Source: Phycisphaerales bacterium UBA3190
Lineage (GTDB): Bacteria > Planctomycetota > Phycisphaerae > Phycisphaerales > UBA1924
Length of the DNA stretch: 47,661 bases
Direction: 5' to 3'
Assembly (NCBI GenBank): GCA_002364005.1
Contig: DEXG01000001.1
Span: 861 to 48,521, forward strand
This document shows, one piece after another, positions 36,302-43,486 of this stretch. The notes below the pieces were generated by a model, which worked only from the letters and a program-made list of their open reading frames with translations, did no database searches and was not told where the DNA came from. Each line of letters opens with the position of its first letter. Within the stretch, counting starts at the first letter, position 1. The position numbers and the translations under genes are program-made.

Positions 36302-37152
36302 GCGCCACCAACCGAAAGCTCAACAAGGCCGCCCTCCACACCCTGCTGATCGTGCTGGCCTTCATCACCCTCATCCCCTACGCGTGGCTCATCATCGCCT
36401 CCCTCAAAGGCCAGGACGACTTCTTCAGCGGCATCTTCTTCCCCCCCGGCGAAGGATTCCTCGGCATCGGCTGGGACAAACTCACCCTCAACAACTACAG
36501 AGCCCTCTTCGACCTCGGCTTCGAGGTCAACCTCATCAACTCCATCTTCTACTCCGCCGCAACAGCACTCTTCGCCACCTTCATCTGCGCCGCCACCGGC
36601 TTCGTGATCGCCAAGCACCACTTCCGCGGCCGCAACTTCATCACCCTCGTCGTGCTGGGCGCACTCATCGTCCCCCCGACCCTCCTCCTCGCACCCGGCT
36701 ACGAACTCCTCTACGACCTCGGCCTCCTCGACACCGTCTGGGGCCTCCTCCTCCCCCTCCTGGCCCCCGCCTTCGGCGTCTTCCTCTTCCGACAGGCCGT
36801 CATCCAATCCGTACCCGACGAACTCCTCGAAGCCGCACGAATCGACGGCTGCTCCGAATGGTCCATCTTCTTCGTCGTCGTCCTCCCCCTCCTACGCCCC
36901 ATGATCGGCGCCTTTATGCTCATCACCTTCCTGGGCATGTGGAACAACTTCATCTCCCCCCAGATCGTCCTCCAGACCGCCGACAAGCAACCCCTCTCGG
37001 TCGCCATCGCACAGCTCCGGGGCGTCTACAAGACCGACTACGGCCTGCTCACCGCAGCCACCGTCGTCTCCGTCCTCCCCGTCGCAGCCCTCTTCCTGCT
37101 GCTCCAGAAGCAGTTCATCTCCGGCCTTACCACCGGAGCTGTCAAGGGCTGA
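36298..37152 (+). CDS. Sugar ABC transporter permease (MalG/UgpE type)
   Basis: A 284-residue second inner-membrane subunit. TM1 is around LLIVLAFITLIPYAWLIIAS; the EAA loop is EAARIDGCSEWSIFFVVVLP. The conserved C-terminal TM and tail (LLQKQFISGLTTGAVKG) are those of the MalG group. Last gene of the operon; no ATPase gene is present here, so the one at 27682-28752 is the natural partner. Confidence 0.94.
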   Translation: MSATNRKLNKAALHTLLIVLAFITLIPYAWLIIASLKGQDDFFSGIFFPPGEGFLGIGWDKLTLNNYRALFDLGFEVNLINSIFYSAATALFATFICAATGFVIAKHHFRGRNFITLVVLGALIVPPTLLLAPGYELLYDLGLLDTVWGLLLPLLAPAFGVFLFRQAVIQSVPDELLEAARIDGCSEWSIFFVVVLPLLRPMIGAFMLITFLGMWNNFISPQIVLQTADKQPLSVAIAQLRGVYKTDYGLLTAATVVSVLPVAALFLLLQKQFISGLTTGAVKG

Positions 37153-37315
37153 GCACCGCCTGACCCATCACAGGCACAGGTACAGGCAGTCACCGCTGAC
37201 CGCCTCGGCCATCACAGCCCTCACCACCAACAACTCAGGCGGCACCAGTCAGACCGGCAGGCATCGAACGCCTACCGCGATGCCCATGCGCCGCACAGCC
37301 CAAAGGCACACGCAC

Positions 37316-37352
37316 AAAAAAAGACACACGCCCCGGGGGAGGGCGTGTGTCT
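37316..37352 (-). terminator. Terminator of the CBM-like dockerin gene
   Basis: A perfect 12-bp stem (AGACACACGCCC with GGGCGTGTGTCT, 7-base loop). On the minus strand it is followed by seven T, so it terminates the gene that ends at 37390. No T run follows on the plus strand, so it is not the ordinary end of the importer operon. Confidence 0.88.
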
Positions 37353-37389
37353 AGGAACAGAACCGTAAGGTTCTTGCATGAACAACTGA

Positions 37390-38070
37390 TTACGGGCAGC
37401 CGTTGCTGAACTCAGTGATGAAGAGTGAAACATCAAAGAAGTTCAGTTCGCCGTCGCCGTTCAGGTCCGCGGGGTTCGTGCAAGGGGCATCGCCACCCGA
37501 GAGGACGATGTTGTCCCAGAACGAAGCACCGCCACCCTGTGTCGGGAAGCCCTGGTCGGCACCAAGCTGGATATGAAGCAGGAAGACATCGATGTTGGTC
37601 GTGCCAGCAGGCGCGATCGCATCGACTGAGGAGTAGACCCAAGTGTCGAAGGGGTCGCTTGCAGTGTCGATCGCGTCGGTCTCAACCGTCAGCAGACCGT
37701 TGCCGCCGCTGTCGCGGAACACCATCTGCATCAGAATGACATTTTCATCACCCAGCGCGTCCGATGACTTGTTCTGGCAGTAGCCGCTGAGGGTGTACGA
37801 AACACCGGCGGTCGCAGCCACATTCTGAGTCAGCACCTGGTCGCTCTGAGCACCGCTGCTGGCACCGAACATCTTGGCCGTGAAGCTACCGTCCTGAGCG
37901 ACGATCTCGCCCTCATCAGCGGTGAACACATTGCCAAAGTTGGCCCAGCTCTCAAACTCCACAAAGCCGGGGCCCGCGGTCTCAAAGCTGCCGTTGTCCA
38001 GAACATTCTGAGCGTTGACCGAGCAAGTGGCGGCGGCCAGTGCTGCGGCAATCCATGTCTTCAGTTGCAT
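37390..38070 (-). CDS. Secreted CBM-like protein with GC-type dockerin tail
   Basis: A 226-residue secreted protein: signal peptide (TWIAAALAAATCSVNA), then a jelly-roll module starting NVLDNGSFETAGPGF, with W-x-N-F-G, the pattern of CBM4/9/22-type carbohydrate-binding domains, and one dockerin-like segment LNGDGELNFFDVSLFI ending NGCP. It has no catalytic domain, so it probably binds glucan or acts as a surface scaffold. The start at 38070 is preferred over 38085 because AGGAG lies 7 bp before it. Operator site 4 is 50 bp upstream, putting it in the LacI regulon. Confidence 0.85.
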   Translation of the reverse strand: MQLKTWIAAALAAATCSVNAQNVLDNGSFETAGPGFVEFESWANFGNVFTADEGEIVAQDGSFTAKMFGASSGAQSDQVLTQNVAATAGVSYTLSGYCQNKSSDALGDENVILMQMVFRDSGGNGLLTVETDAIDTASDPFDTWVYSSVDAIAPAGTTNIDVFLLHIQLGADQGFPTQGGGASFWDNIVLSGGDAPCTNPADLNGDGELNFFDVSLFITEFSNGCP

Positions 38071-38119
38071 CGTATTTCTCCTCATCTCGGGTGGGGCGGG
38101 CGGAATCGCCCGAAAAAGC

Positions 38120-38130
38120 GTAACAGTTAC
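38120..38130. promoter_or_regulatory. LacI-type operator site 4 (GTAACAGTTAC)
   Basis: On the minus strand it reads GTAACTGTTAC, the same orientation relative to its gene as sites 1, 3 and 5. It lies about 50 bp upstream of the CBM-like dockerin gene, with CATGAT immediately before it as a possible -10. Confidence 0.8.
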
Positions 38131-38214
38131 ATCATGCTACACGAAACCACATGCCTTCCAAGTCAAAACCACCACAAAATCACAAAAATATGCGATCCGA
38201 TGGGCTCAAAGGGG

Positions 38215-39594
38215 TTATCGCAACGCCGACAGCGATCTCGGGATCAGATCGCCATTGCTCGAGATCACCTTCGAATACCAGTGATACGAGTCCTTCGGGA
38301 TCCGCTCCAGCGTCTGATAATCGACATAGACCAACCCAAACCGAAGCGCATACCCCTCGGCCCACTCGAAGTTGTCCATGATCGACCACTGGAAGTACCC
38401 ACGCACATCAATGCCCTCATTGCACGCACGACGAAGCTGATGCAGATACCGCGTCAGATAGTCAATACGCCCAGCATCATGCACCTTGCCATCGCTGTGC
38501 ACCCAGTCCATCGAAGCCAAGCCGTTCTCAGTGATCACCACCGGCAGCTTGTACCGCTCAGACAGAAACTTCGGCCCCCAGTACAGCGACGACGGGTTGA
38601 TCGTCCACCGGAACATCGTCGTTGGGTACCCACGCTGGCTCGGAACCTCGATCGGCTCCCCATCAGCCCCAGCACGCACGATACCCGCTGAATAGATGTT
38701 CACCCCGAACATATCCAGCGGCTGGTTCATCGTCTCCATGTCCTGGTCGCTAAACGCCGGCGCATCCTTACCAAAGAACGACAACCCCTGCTCCGGGTAC
38801 CGGCCCAGCATCACCGGGTCGCAATACCAGCTGTAGTTGTAGGTCCAACCCTTGTCAGGCACAGTAAAAGTCGCCTTGCGGGCCGCCTCGATATCCTCAG
38901 GCGACTCCGATTCCGGCGTATGCAAACTCCCAACCGGAGCAAAGCCCACAGTCGGTGCCTTCTTCGCATGCGCACGAATCACCTGAACCGCACGCCCATG
39001 CGCCAGCAACGCATGATGCGTCGCCAACAGCACCTCATTCCGAGGCAGCTTCAGCCCCGGTGCATGCGTCCCCTCATTATGCCCAAGCCCGAGGAAAATC
39101 GCCGGCTCATTCAGCGTAAACCAATGCGTCACGCGATCCGAATACCGATCAATCACCGCCTTGGTATACGCCTCAAACCACGCCGGGCTCTCAGGGTTCA
39201 GCCACCCCCCCTGATCCTGCAGCGCCTGAGGCAGATCCCAGTGATACAGCGTCACCCAAGGCTCAACCCCACGCTCGAGCAGGGCATCGATCAGACGGTC
39301 GTAATACGCAAACCCGGCCTCATTGAACTCGCCGGTACCATCAGGGATCAGACGCGACCACGAGATCGAGAACCGATAACCATTCGCACCGAGCCTCTGG
39401 ATCAGGCTGGCATCCTCATCAACCTTGTGGTATGAATCACAGGCGATCTCACCCGTATGCCCGTCAAACACCTTGCCCGGTGTGTCACAGAACGTGTCCC
39501 ACACGCTAGGACCACGGCCGTCTTCAGCCGCGGCCCCCTCAACCTGGTATGCCGCTGAGGCGACGCCCCATGTGAACTGCTCTGGGAAAGTCAT
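38215..39594 (-). CDS. GH1 beta-glucosidase
   Basis: A 459-residue cytoplasmic enzyme (no signal peptide) of glycoside hydrolase family 1. Catalytic acid/base Glu is in HWFTLNEPAIF and the nucleophile Glu in PVVITENGLAS. The N-terminal signature FTWGVASAAYQVEGA and the sugar-binding WSIMDNFEWAEGY are intact. It would split imported beta-gluco-oligosaccharides to glucose. A variant operator (39615-39625) and a promoter (39639-39666) lie directly upstream. It is transcribed toward the CBM-like dockerin gene, which has its own operator. Confidence 0.96.
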   Translation of the reverse strand: MTFPEQFTWGVASAAYQVEGAAAEDGRGPSVWDTFCDTPGKVFDGHTGEIACDSYHKVDEDASLIQRLGANGYRFSISWSRLIPDGTGEFNEAGFAYYDRLIDALLERGVEPWVTLYHWDLPQALQDQGGWLNPESPAWFEAYTKAVIDRYSDRVTHWFTLNEPAIFLGLGHNEGTHAPGLKLPRNEVLLATHHALLAHGRAVQVIRAHAKKAPTVGFAPVGSLHTPESESPEDIEAARKATFTVPDKGWTYNYSWYCDPVMLGRYPEQGLSFFGKDAPAFSDQDMETMNQPLDMFGVNIYSAGIVRAGADGEPIEVPSQRGYPTTMFRWTINPSSLYWGPKFLSERYKLPVVITENGLASMDWVHSDGKVHDAGRIDYLTRYLHQLRRACNEGIDVRGYFQWSIMDNFEWAEGYALRFGLVYVDYQTLERIPKDSYHWYSKVISSNGDLIPRSLSALR

Positions 39595-39614
39595 CGATTA
39601 AACCCCTCGGGAGA

Positions 39615-39625
39615 GAAACTGTTTC
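39615..39625. promoter_or_regulatory. Variant LacI-type operator (GAAACTGTTTC) before GH1
   Basis: A perfect GAAAC-T-GTTTC palindrome 20 bp upstream of the GH1 start. It keeps the spacing and four of five half-site bases of the GTAAC-T-GTTAC sites. It lies downstream of the GH1 -10, where a repressor could block elongation. Site 5 is 221 bp away in the same divergent region. Confidence 0.55.
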
Positions 39626-39638
39626 AGGTGCAAGGGCA

Positions 39639-39666
39639 ATCATAACGCATTCAGCCCTGAAGCCAA
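39639..39666 (-). promoter_or_regulatory. Probable GH1 promoter
   Basis: On the minus strand TTGGCT (39666-39661) and TATGAT (39644-39639) are spaced by 16 bp, a fair match to -35 and -10 boxes, placing the start of transcription just upstream of the variant operator. Confidence 0.5.
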
Positions 39667-39806
39667 CCTGATCGAGCAGATCCAACAGCCAACATCCACA
39701 ATAATCGCCGATAACACCAACCAAGCCCCCAAAATACGCCCCCAGCCACGACACCCGACCGCAGCACGCCATCCGCAGAAAACATCGATTTCATCGACCT
39801 TTCACC

Positions 39807-39835
39807 TTGATCCACGCACCCAACCCTGTCATATT
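39807..39835 (+). promoter_or_regulatory. Promoter of the PEP-CTERM-like gene
   Basis: TTGATC (39807-39812), 17-bp spacer, CATATT (39830-39835), immediately followed by operator site 5. This is the same -35/-10/operator order as at 31833-31875. Confidence 0.55.
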
Positions 39836-39846
39836 GTAACTGTTAC
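39836..39846. promoter_or_regulatory. LacI-type operator site 5 (GTAACTGTTAC)
   Basis: It abuts the probable -10 CATATT and lies 75 bp upstream of the PEP-CTERM-like gene, within the region shared with the divergent GH1 gene. Confidence 0.8.
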
Positions 39847-39921
39847 GATTCCGGGCGGGCTTCAACCCTACACATTCTCGTGGGCGCAGAATGCCTGGAT
39901 AAACCGCAAGAGGAGAACAAA

Positions 39922-40596
39922 ATGAAAAGCACCGCAGCAGCACTCTGTGCATCAGCAATCATGACCACAGTCGCAACCGCCGGCATCCCCGCCGTCGAGG
40001 TCGGGATCGACCAATCATCCGCACCATGGTTCGGGTTCATGAATGTCTTCGAACTCGACGGCTCAACCTACGCATTCGGCAGCTCATGGGGCATCGCTGA
40101 CCTCACCGCAGAGTTCGACGACGGTGCTGGCACCCTCACCATGGGACCAAACACCATCGGCGACCCAGACCCATACTGGTACATCGGTGGCGGCGGCCCC
40201 GGCGCCATGGGCAACAAGATCATGGAAGCAAACCTCTACCAGCAGGTCGACGGCGACCTCGCAGGCACCACCGTCAACTTCTCGGGCAATGTCCTCAGCA
40301 CCACGCTGACCGACGCCCACGACGCACGGGTGTTCATCCGTGACTTCGCCGCAGACTTCAGCTCCTCCGTCGATGTCTTCGCCGATGTCGATGCAGCAGG
40401 AAACTTCAGCATCTCGCTCGACACCATCGACGATGTGTCACGCCATGTCCAGTGGGGCATCCAGGTCAAGGGCGTCAATGTCTGGGTCACCGATGTCGCC
40501 CCCTTCGGCAACATCGTCTTCAACACCGTCCCAACACCGGGCGCGATGGCACTCCTCGGCATGGGCGGCCTCATGGCAAGCCGTCGCCGTCGATAA
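39922..40596 (+). CDS. Secreted PEP-CTERM-like protein of unknown function
   Basis: A 224-residue exported protein with a signal peptide (MKSTAAALCASAIMTTVATA) and a C-terminal sorting signal: PTPGAMALLGMGGLMASRRRR read in parts as PTPGA, a short hydrophobic helix and an Arg cluster. The canonical motif is PEP; PTPGA is a variant of the kind seen in Planctomycetota. The body is beta-rich with many Asp/Gly (FDDGAGTLTMGPNTIGDPDP) and resembles no family I can name. AGGAG lies before ATG 39922, favouring it over upstream Met codons. Operator site 5 and a good promoter precede it, so it is likely co-induced with the glucan enzymes. Confidence 0.8.
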   Translation: MKSTAAALCASAIMTTVATAGIPAVEVGIDQSSAPWFGFMNVFELDGSTYAFGSSWGIADLTAEFDDGAGTLTMGPNTIGDPDPYWYIGGGGPGAMGNKIMEANLYQQVDGDLAGTTVNFSGNVLSTTLTDAHDARVFIRDFAADFSSSVDVFADVDAAGNFSISLDTIDDVSRHVQWGIQVKGVNVWVTDVAPFGNIVFNTVPTPGAMALLGMGGLMASRRRR

Positions 40597-40624
40597 ACAA
40601 TCGTCCACCATCTCCACAAACAGA

Positions 40625-40654
40625 GTCACCGGCACAACAGCCGGTGACTTTTTT
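40625..40654 (+). terminator. Terminator of the PEP-CTERM-like gene
   Basis: A perfect 9-bp stem GTCACCGGC/GCCGGTGAC with loop ACAACA, followed by six T. It lies 28 bp after the stop codon. Confidence 0.92.
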
Positions 40655-40683
40655 CATGCCCGACGCGCTATCAATACCACCAC

Positions 40684-42111
40684 ATGCCCAACACCGACCA
40701 CAAACCTCCACTCCTCGCAAGGTCCCTCGCAAACCGGGCGAGCACACGCAACCGCAAACCCATCTTCTACGGCTGGGCCATGCTCGCCGCAACGACGCTC
40801 ACCACCATGGCCACATCCCCAGGCCAGTCCTTCGTCGTTGGCAGCTTCAGCGAAGCCATCCGCGCCGATCTCCGCATCTCACTCCAGGAGTTCGCCGCCG
40901 CCTACATGATCGCGACCTTCATCGCCTCCCTCCCCCTCACCCTGGTGGGACGACTCAGCGACAAACTCGGTACCCGCACCGTCATGGGCACCGTCGCCCT
41001 CCTCCTCGGCCTCGCCTGCATGATCATCGGTCTCCTCGCCTTCGCCGTGCAACGACTCAAGCTCCAAGACAACCTGGACCACTACGCCGCACTTGCAGCG
41101 CTCACCGTCTCCTTCTTCCTCCTCCGCTTCCTCGGCCAGGGCGCACTCGGGCTCGTCTCATCGCACACCCTCGCCATGTGGTTTGAACGCAAGCTCGGAC
41201 TCGCCGAATCCATCCGACACCTCGGCATGCCACTCGCCCTCGCGGTACTCCCCGCAGCAATCGTCCTCAGCATCGAAGCCATCGGGTGGAAAACCACCTA
41301 CGCACTCCTCGGGCTCCTCGTCTGGATCATCGTCCTCCCCCTCGTCGCACTCGTCCATGTCAACCGCCCCGAAGACCTCGGCCAGCATGTCGACAACGAC
41401 GCCTTCGAGCACACCCACGACACACACGAAGAGATCAACATCGAACTCGACGCCCCGTCAGTGGGCGATGCAGGCGACATGCACGAGACCAAGGAGCGCG
41501 CCACCGACTCCGCGCTCTACCAGTTCACCCTCAAGGAAGCCATGCGCACCCCCGCATACTGGATCGTCACCGCTTCCATGGTCCTCTCGGCAGCCGTAGG
41601 CACCGCCTTCGTTTTCCACACCCAGCCCATGATGAGCGACCTCGGGCTCCCACCCGAGAAAACCGCCGCCGCAGTCGTCGCCACACTCGGCGTCATCACC
41701 ATCATCACCTCCATCCCCTTCGGCTACCTCGTCGACCGATTCAGGCCACGCTACCTCCTCGCGGTCTCCGGCTTCCTCCTCGCCGGCGCATGCGTCCTCT
41801 ACGCCGCCGCCGCATCAACAGCCCACGCCGCGCTCATGGCGCACGCTTCATACTTCATACTCGCGCTGGCACAGGGGCTCCTCTTCCTCCTCGCCAGCCC
41901 CATCTTCGCACGCTACTACGGACGCACCCACCACGGCGCGATCCGCGGCTCGCTCACCACCTTCATGGTCATCGGCACCAGCGCCGGCCCCTTCGTCTTC
42001 GCCGCCGCACGCGCCATCACAGGCGACTTCAACGCCATCTACATCGCCTCGGCTGTCATAGCCGTCATCCTCGCCATCTGGGCCACACGCCTCTCACGCC
42101 CAACCATGTAA
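40684..42111 (+). CDS. Major facilitator superfamily transporter
   Basis: A 475-residue inner-membrane transporter with 12 predicted TM segments. The MFS loop motif between TM2 and TM3 is GRLSDKLGTRTVMG, with a related loop in the second half (GYLVDRFRPRYLLA). A hydrophilic, His/Asp/Glu-rich loop (about residues 233-280: NDAFEHTHDTHEE) separates the halves and could bind metal or regulate. The overall style resembles the oxalate/formate and monocarboxylate group, but no substrate can be assigned. It starts 30 bp after the preceding terminator and is followed by the guanidine riboswitch. Confidence 0.88.
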   Translation: MPNTDHKPPLLARSLANRASTRNRKPIFYGWAMLAATTLTTMATSPGQSFVVGSFSEAIRADLRISLQEFAAAYMIATFIASLPLTLVGRLSDKLGTRTVMGTVALLLGLACMIIGLLAFAVQRLKLQDNLDHYAALAALTVSFFLLRFLGQGALGLVSSHTLAMWFERKLGLAESIRHLGMPLALAVLPAAIVLSIEAIGWKTTYALLGLLVWIIVLPLVALVHVNRPEDLGQHVDNDAFEHTHDTHEEINIELDAPSVGDAGDMHETKERATDSALYQFTLKEAMRTPAYWIVTASMVLSAAVGTAFVFHTQPMMSDLGLPPEKTAAAVVATLGVITIITSIPFGYLVDRFRPRYLLAVSGFLLAGACVLYAAAASTAHAALMAHASYFILALAQGLLFLLASPIFARYYGRTHHGAIRGSLTTFMVIGTSAGPFVFAAARAITGDFNAIYIASAVIAVILAIWATRLSRPTM

Positions 42112-42150
42112 AATGGGCATACCATCCCGCAGCACCGGCCCAGGGGGCCA

Positions 42151-42191
42151 CCGGACGAGACGCGCCGTACCCGGACACGACAAGACGACGC
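42151..42191 (+). ncRNA. Guanidine-III riboswitch (ykkC-III)
   Basis: A 41-base element whose sequence follows the guanidine-III aptamer. CCGGACGAG opens it, GCGCCGTACCCGG forms the middle, and GACAAGACGACGC closes it. From memory of the Thermobifida aptamer I count about 36 of 41 positions alike, including all the invariant blocks. The 3' segment can pair with GCGCCGT to form the pseudoknot, with one A-C mismatch. It ends 2 bp before AAGGAG, the ribosome site of the downstream exporter gene, so ligand binding would control translation. Confirmed in context by the guanidinium-exporter-type product. Confidence 0.85.
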
Positions 42192-42205
42192 ACAAGGAGC
42201 GTCAT

Positions 42206-42538
42206 ATGCCGTGGATCATCCTCGTCATCGCCGGCTTGTTCGAGATCGCCTGGGCCACAGGCCTGAAATACACGCACGGCTTTACGAAACCCTGGCCCAG
42301 CGTGCTCACCATCCTCGCCATCATCATCAGCATGTACCTGCTGGGTGTGGCCGCCCGGACGCTGCCTATCGGGACCGCCTACGCCGTCTGGGTCGGGATC
42401 GGTGCCGCCGGTACCGTCCTGCTGGGCATGATCCTGCTGGGCGAGCCGGTCACACCCGCACGCATCCTCTTCTTGCTGATGCTCATCGTCTCCATCGTGG
42501 GACTCAAGCTCACCGCCCAGCCGCCGGAAACAACCTGA
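42206..42538 (+). CDS. gdx: SMR-family guanidinium exporter (Gdx/SugE type)
   Basis: A 110-residue small multidrug resistance protein with four TM helices. The essential Glu of TM1 is in LFEIAWATGLKYT; other landmarks are GTAYAVWVGIGAAGTVLLGM and the C-terminal LLMLIVSIVGLKLT. The W-A-x-G-L-K pattern after the Glu is typical of the Gdx (SugE) subgroup, which exchanges guanidinium for protons, and not of EmrE-type multidrug pumps. The ATG at 42206 follows AAGGAG (42194-42199). A guanidine-III riboswitch lies immediately upstream, supporting the substrate. Confidence 0.92.
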   Translation: MPWIILVIAGLFEIAWATGLKYTHGFTKPWPSVLTILAIIISMYLLGVAARTLPIGTAYAVWVGIGAAGTVLLGMILLGEPVTPARILFLLMLIVSIVGLKLTAQPPETT

Positions 42539-42548
42539 TCACGCGCGA

Positions 42549-43385
42549 TCACGGATCGAGCAACTGCCCGCATCGCTTGCAATACTTCGCGTCACGGTCA
42601 TGACCCTCCGCCATGCAGTGGGGGCACGCACGCGTGGTCGTCACCCGCCGACGCGTATCCGTAATCTCCGCCGACAGAATACCCGTCGGCACAATGATCA
42701 GCGAGTAGCCCACCAGCACCAGCATCATCGTCGTGATCTTCCCAACAATCGTCACCGGCACCACATCGCCGTACCCGACCGTCGTCATCGTGATCACCGC
42801 CCAGTACAACGCGCCGGGGATCGAATCGAACGCCTCGTTCCCCGCGCCGCTCTCCACCACATGCATGATCGTGCTCGCGATCAGCACCACGATCAATACC
42901 GTCGTCATAAACACCGCGATCTTGTGGCGGCTGATATAAAACGCCTCACGCAAGGCCGACGCCTCACGAAGATACCGCGCCAGCTTGAAGACCCGGAAGA
43001 TACGCAGCAGCCGAAGCGTGCGAACCACCATCAACCGCTCGCTCCCCGGGAACACCAAACCAATGAACGCCGGAAGGATCGACAGCAGGTCGATCACCCC
43101 GAAGAACGAGCCCGCGTAACGCCAGGGACGACGAACGACGATCAGGCGGAGCAGATACTCCATCGTGAACAGGATCGTGAACATCCATTCCAGCGCATAG
43201 AGCACCCCCCGATAGGGCTCCTGCTCCGCACCTTCCAGCGTGCTCAGAACCACCACCGCCACAGACAGAAAAATGGCGATAATCAGTCCGACATCGAACG
43301 CCTTGCCCGCCCGCGTATCGGCCTCGAAAATGATCTCATGCAGCCGATCCCGCCACGGAGCGACCTGCGGCTTCTCCTGCTCCAT
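42549..43385 (-). CDS. Voltage-sensor-type potassium channel with C-terminal zinc ribbon
   Basis: A 278-residue channel subunit with six TM segments. S4 carries regularly spaced Arg/Lys (RTLRLLRIFRVFKLARYL) and the selectivity filter is MTTVGYGD, specific for K+. After S6 the protein ends in a C4 zinc-ribbon-like motif (ACPHCMAEG and KYCKRCGQLL). An upstream ATG at 43484 is possible, but the ATG at 43385 (MEQEKPQV) starts the recognisable protein and has GGAG just before it. Convergent with the Gdx gene (11 bp apart) and divergent from glutaminase. The zinc ribbon is an unusual addition and its role is unknown. Confidence 0.9.
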   Translation of the reverse strand: MEQEKPQVAPWRDRLHEIIFEADTRAGKAFDVGLIIAIFLSVAVVVLSTLEGAEQEPYRGVLYALEWMFTILFTMEYLLRLIVVRRPWRYAGSFFGVIDLLSILPAFIGLVFPGSERLMVVRTLRLLRIFRVFKLARYLREASALREAFYISRHKIAVFMTTVLIVVLIASTIMHVVESGAGNEAFDSIPGALYWAVITMTTVGYGDVVPVTIVGKITTMMLVLVGYSLIIVPTGILSAEITDTRRRVTTTRACPHCMAEGHDRDAKYCKRCGQLLDP

Positions 43386-43486
43386 GCAACCCCCAATCGT
43401 GGACACGATCACACCAACAACCCGATGCCGGCAATACCATTCATCCTCTCTATCGGCATTCCAACCCGTCTGACCACAGGGCACAC

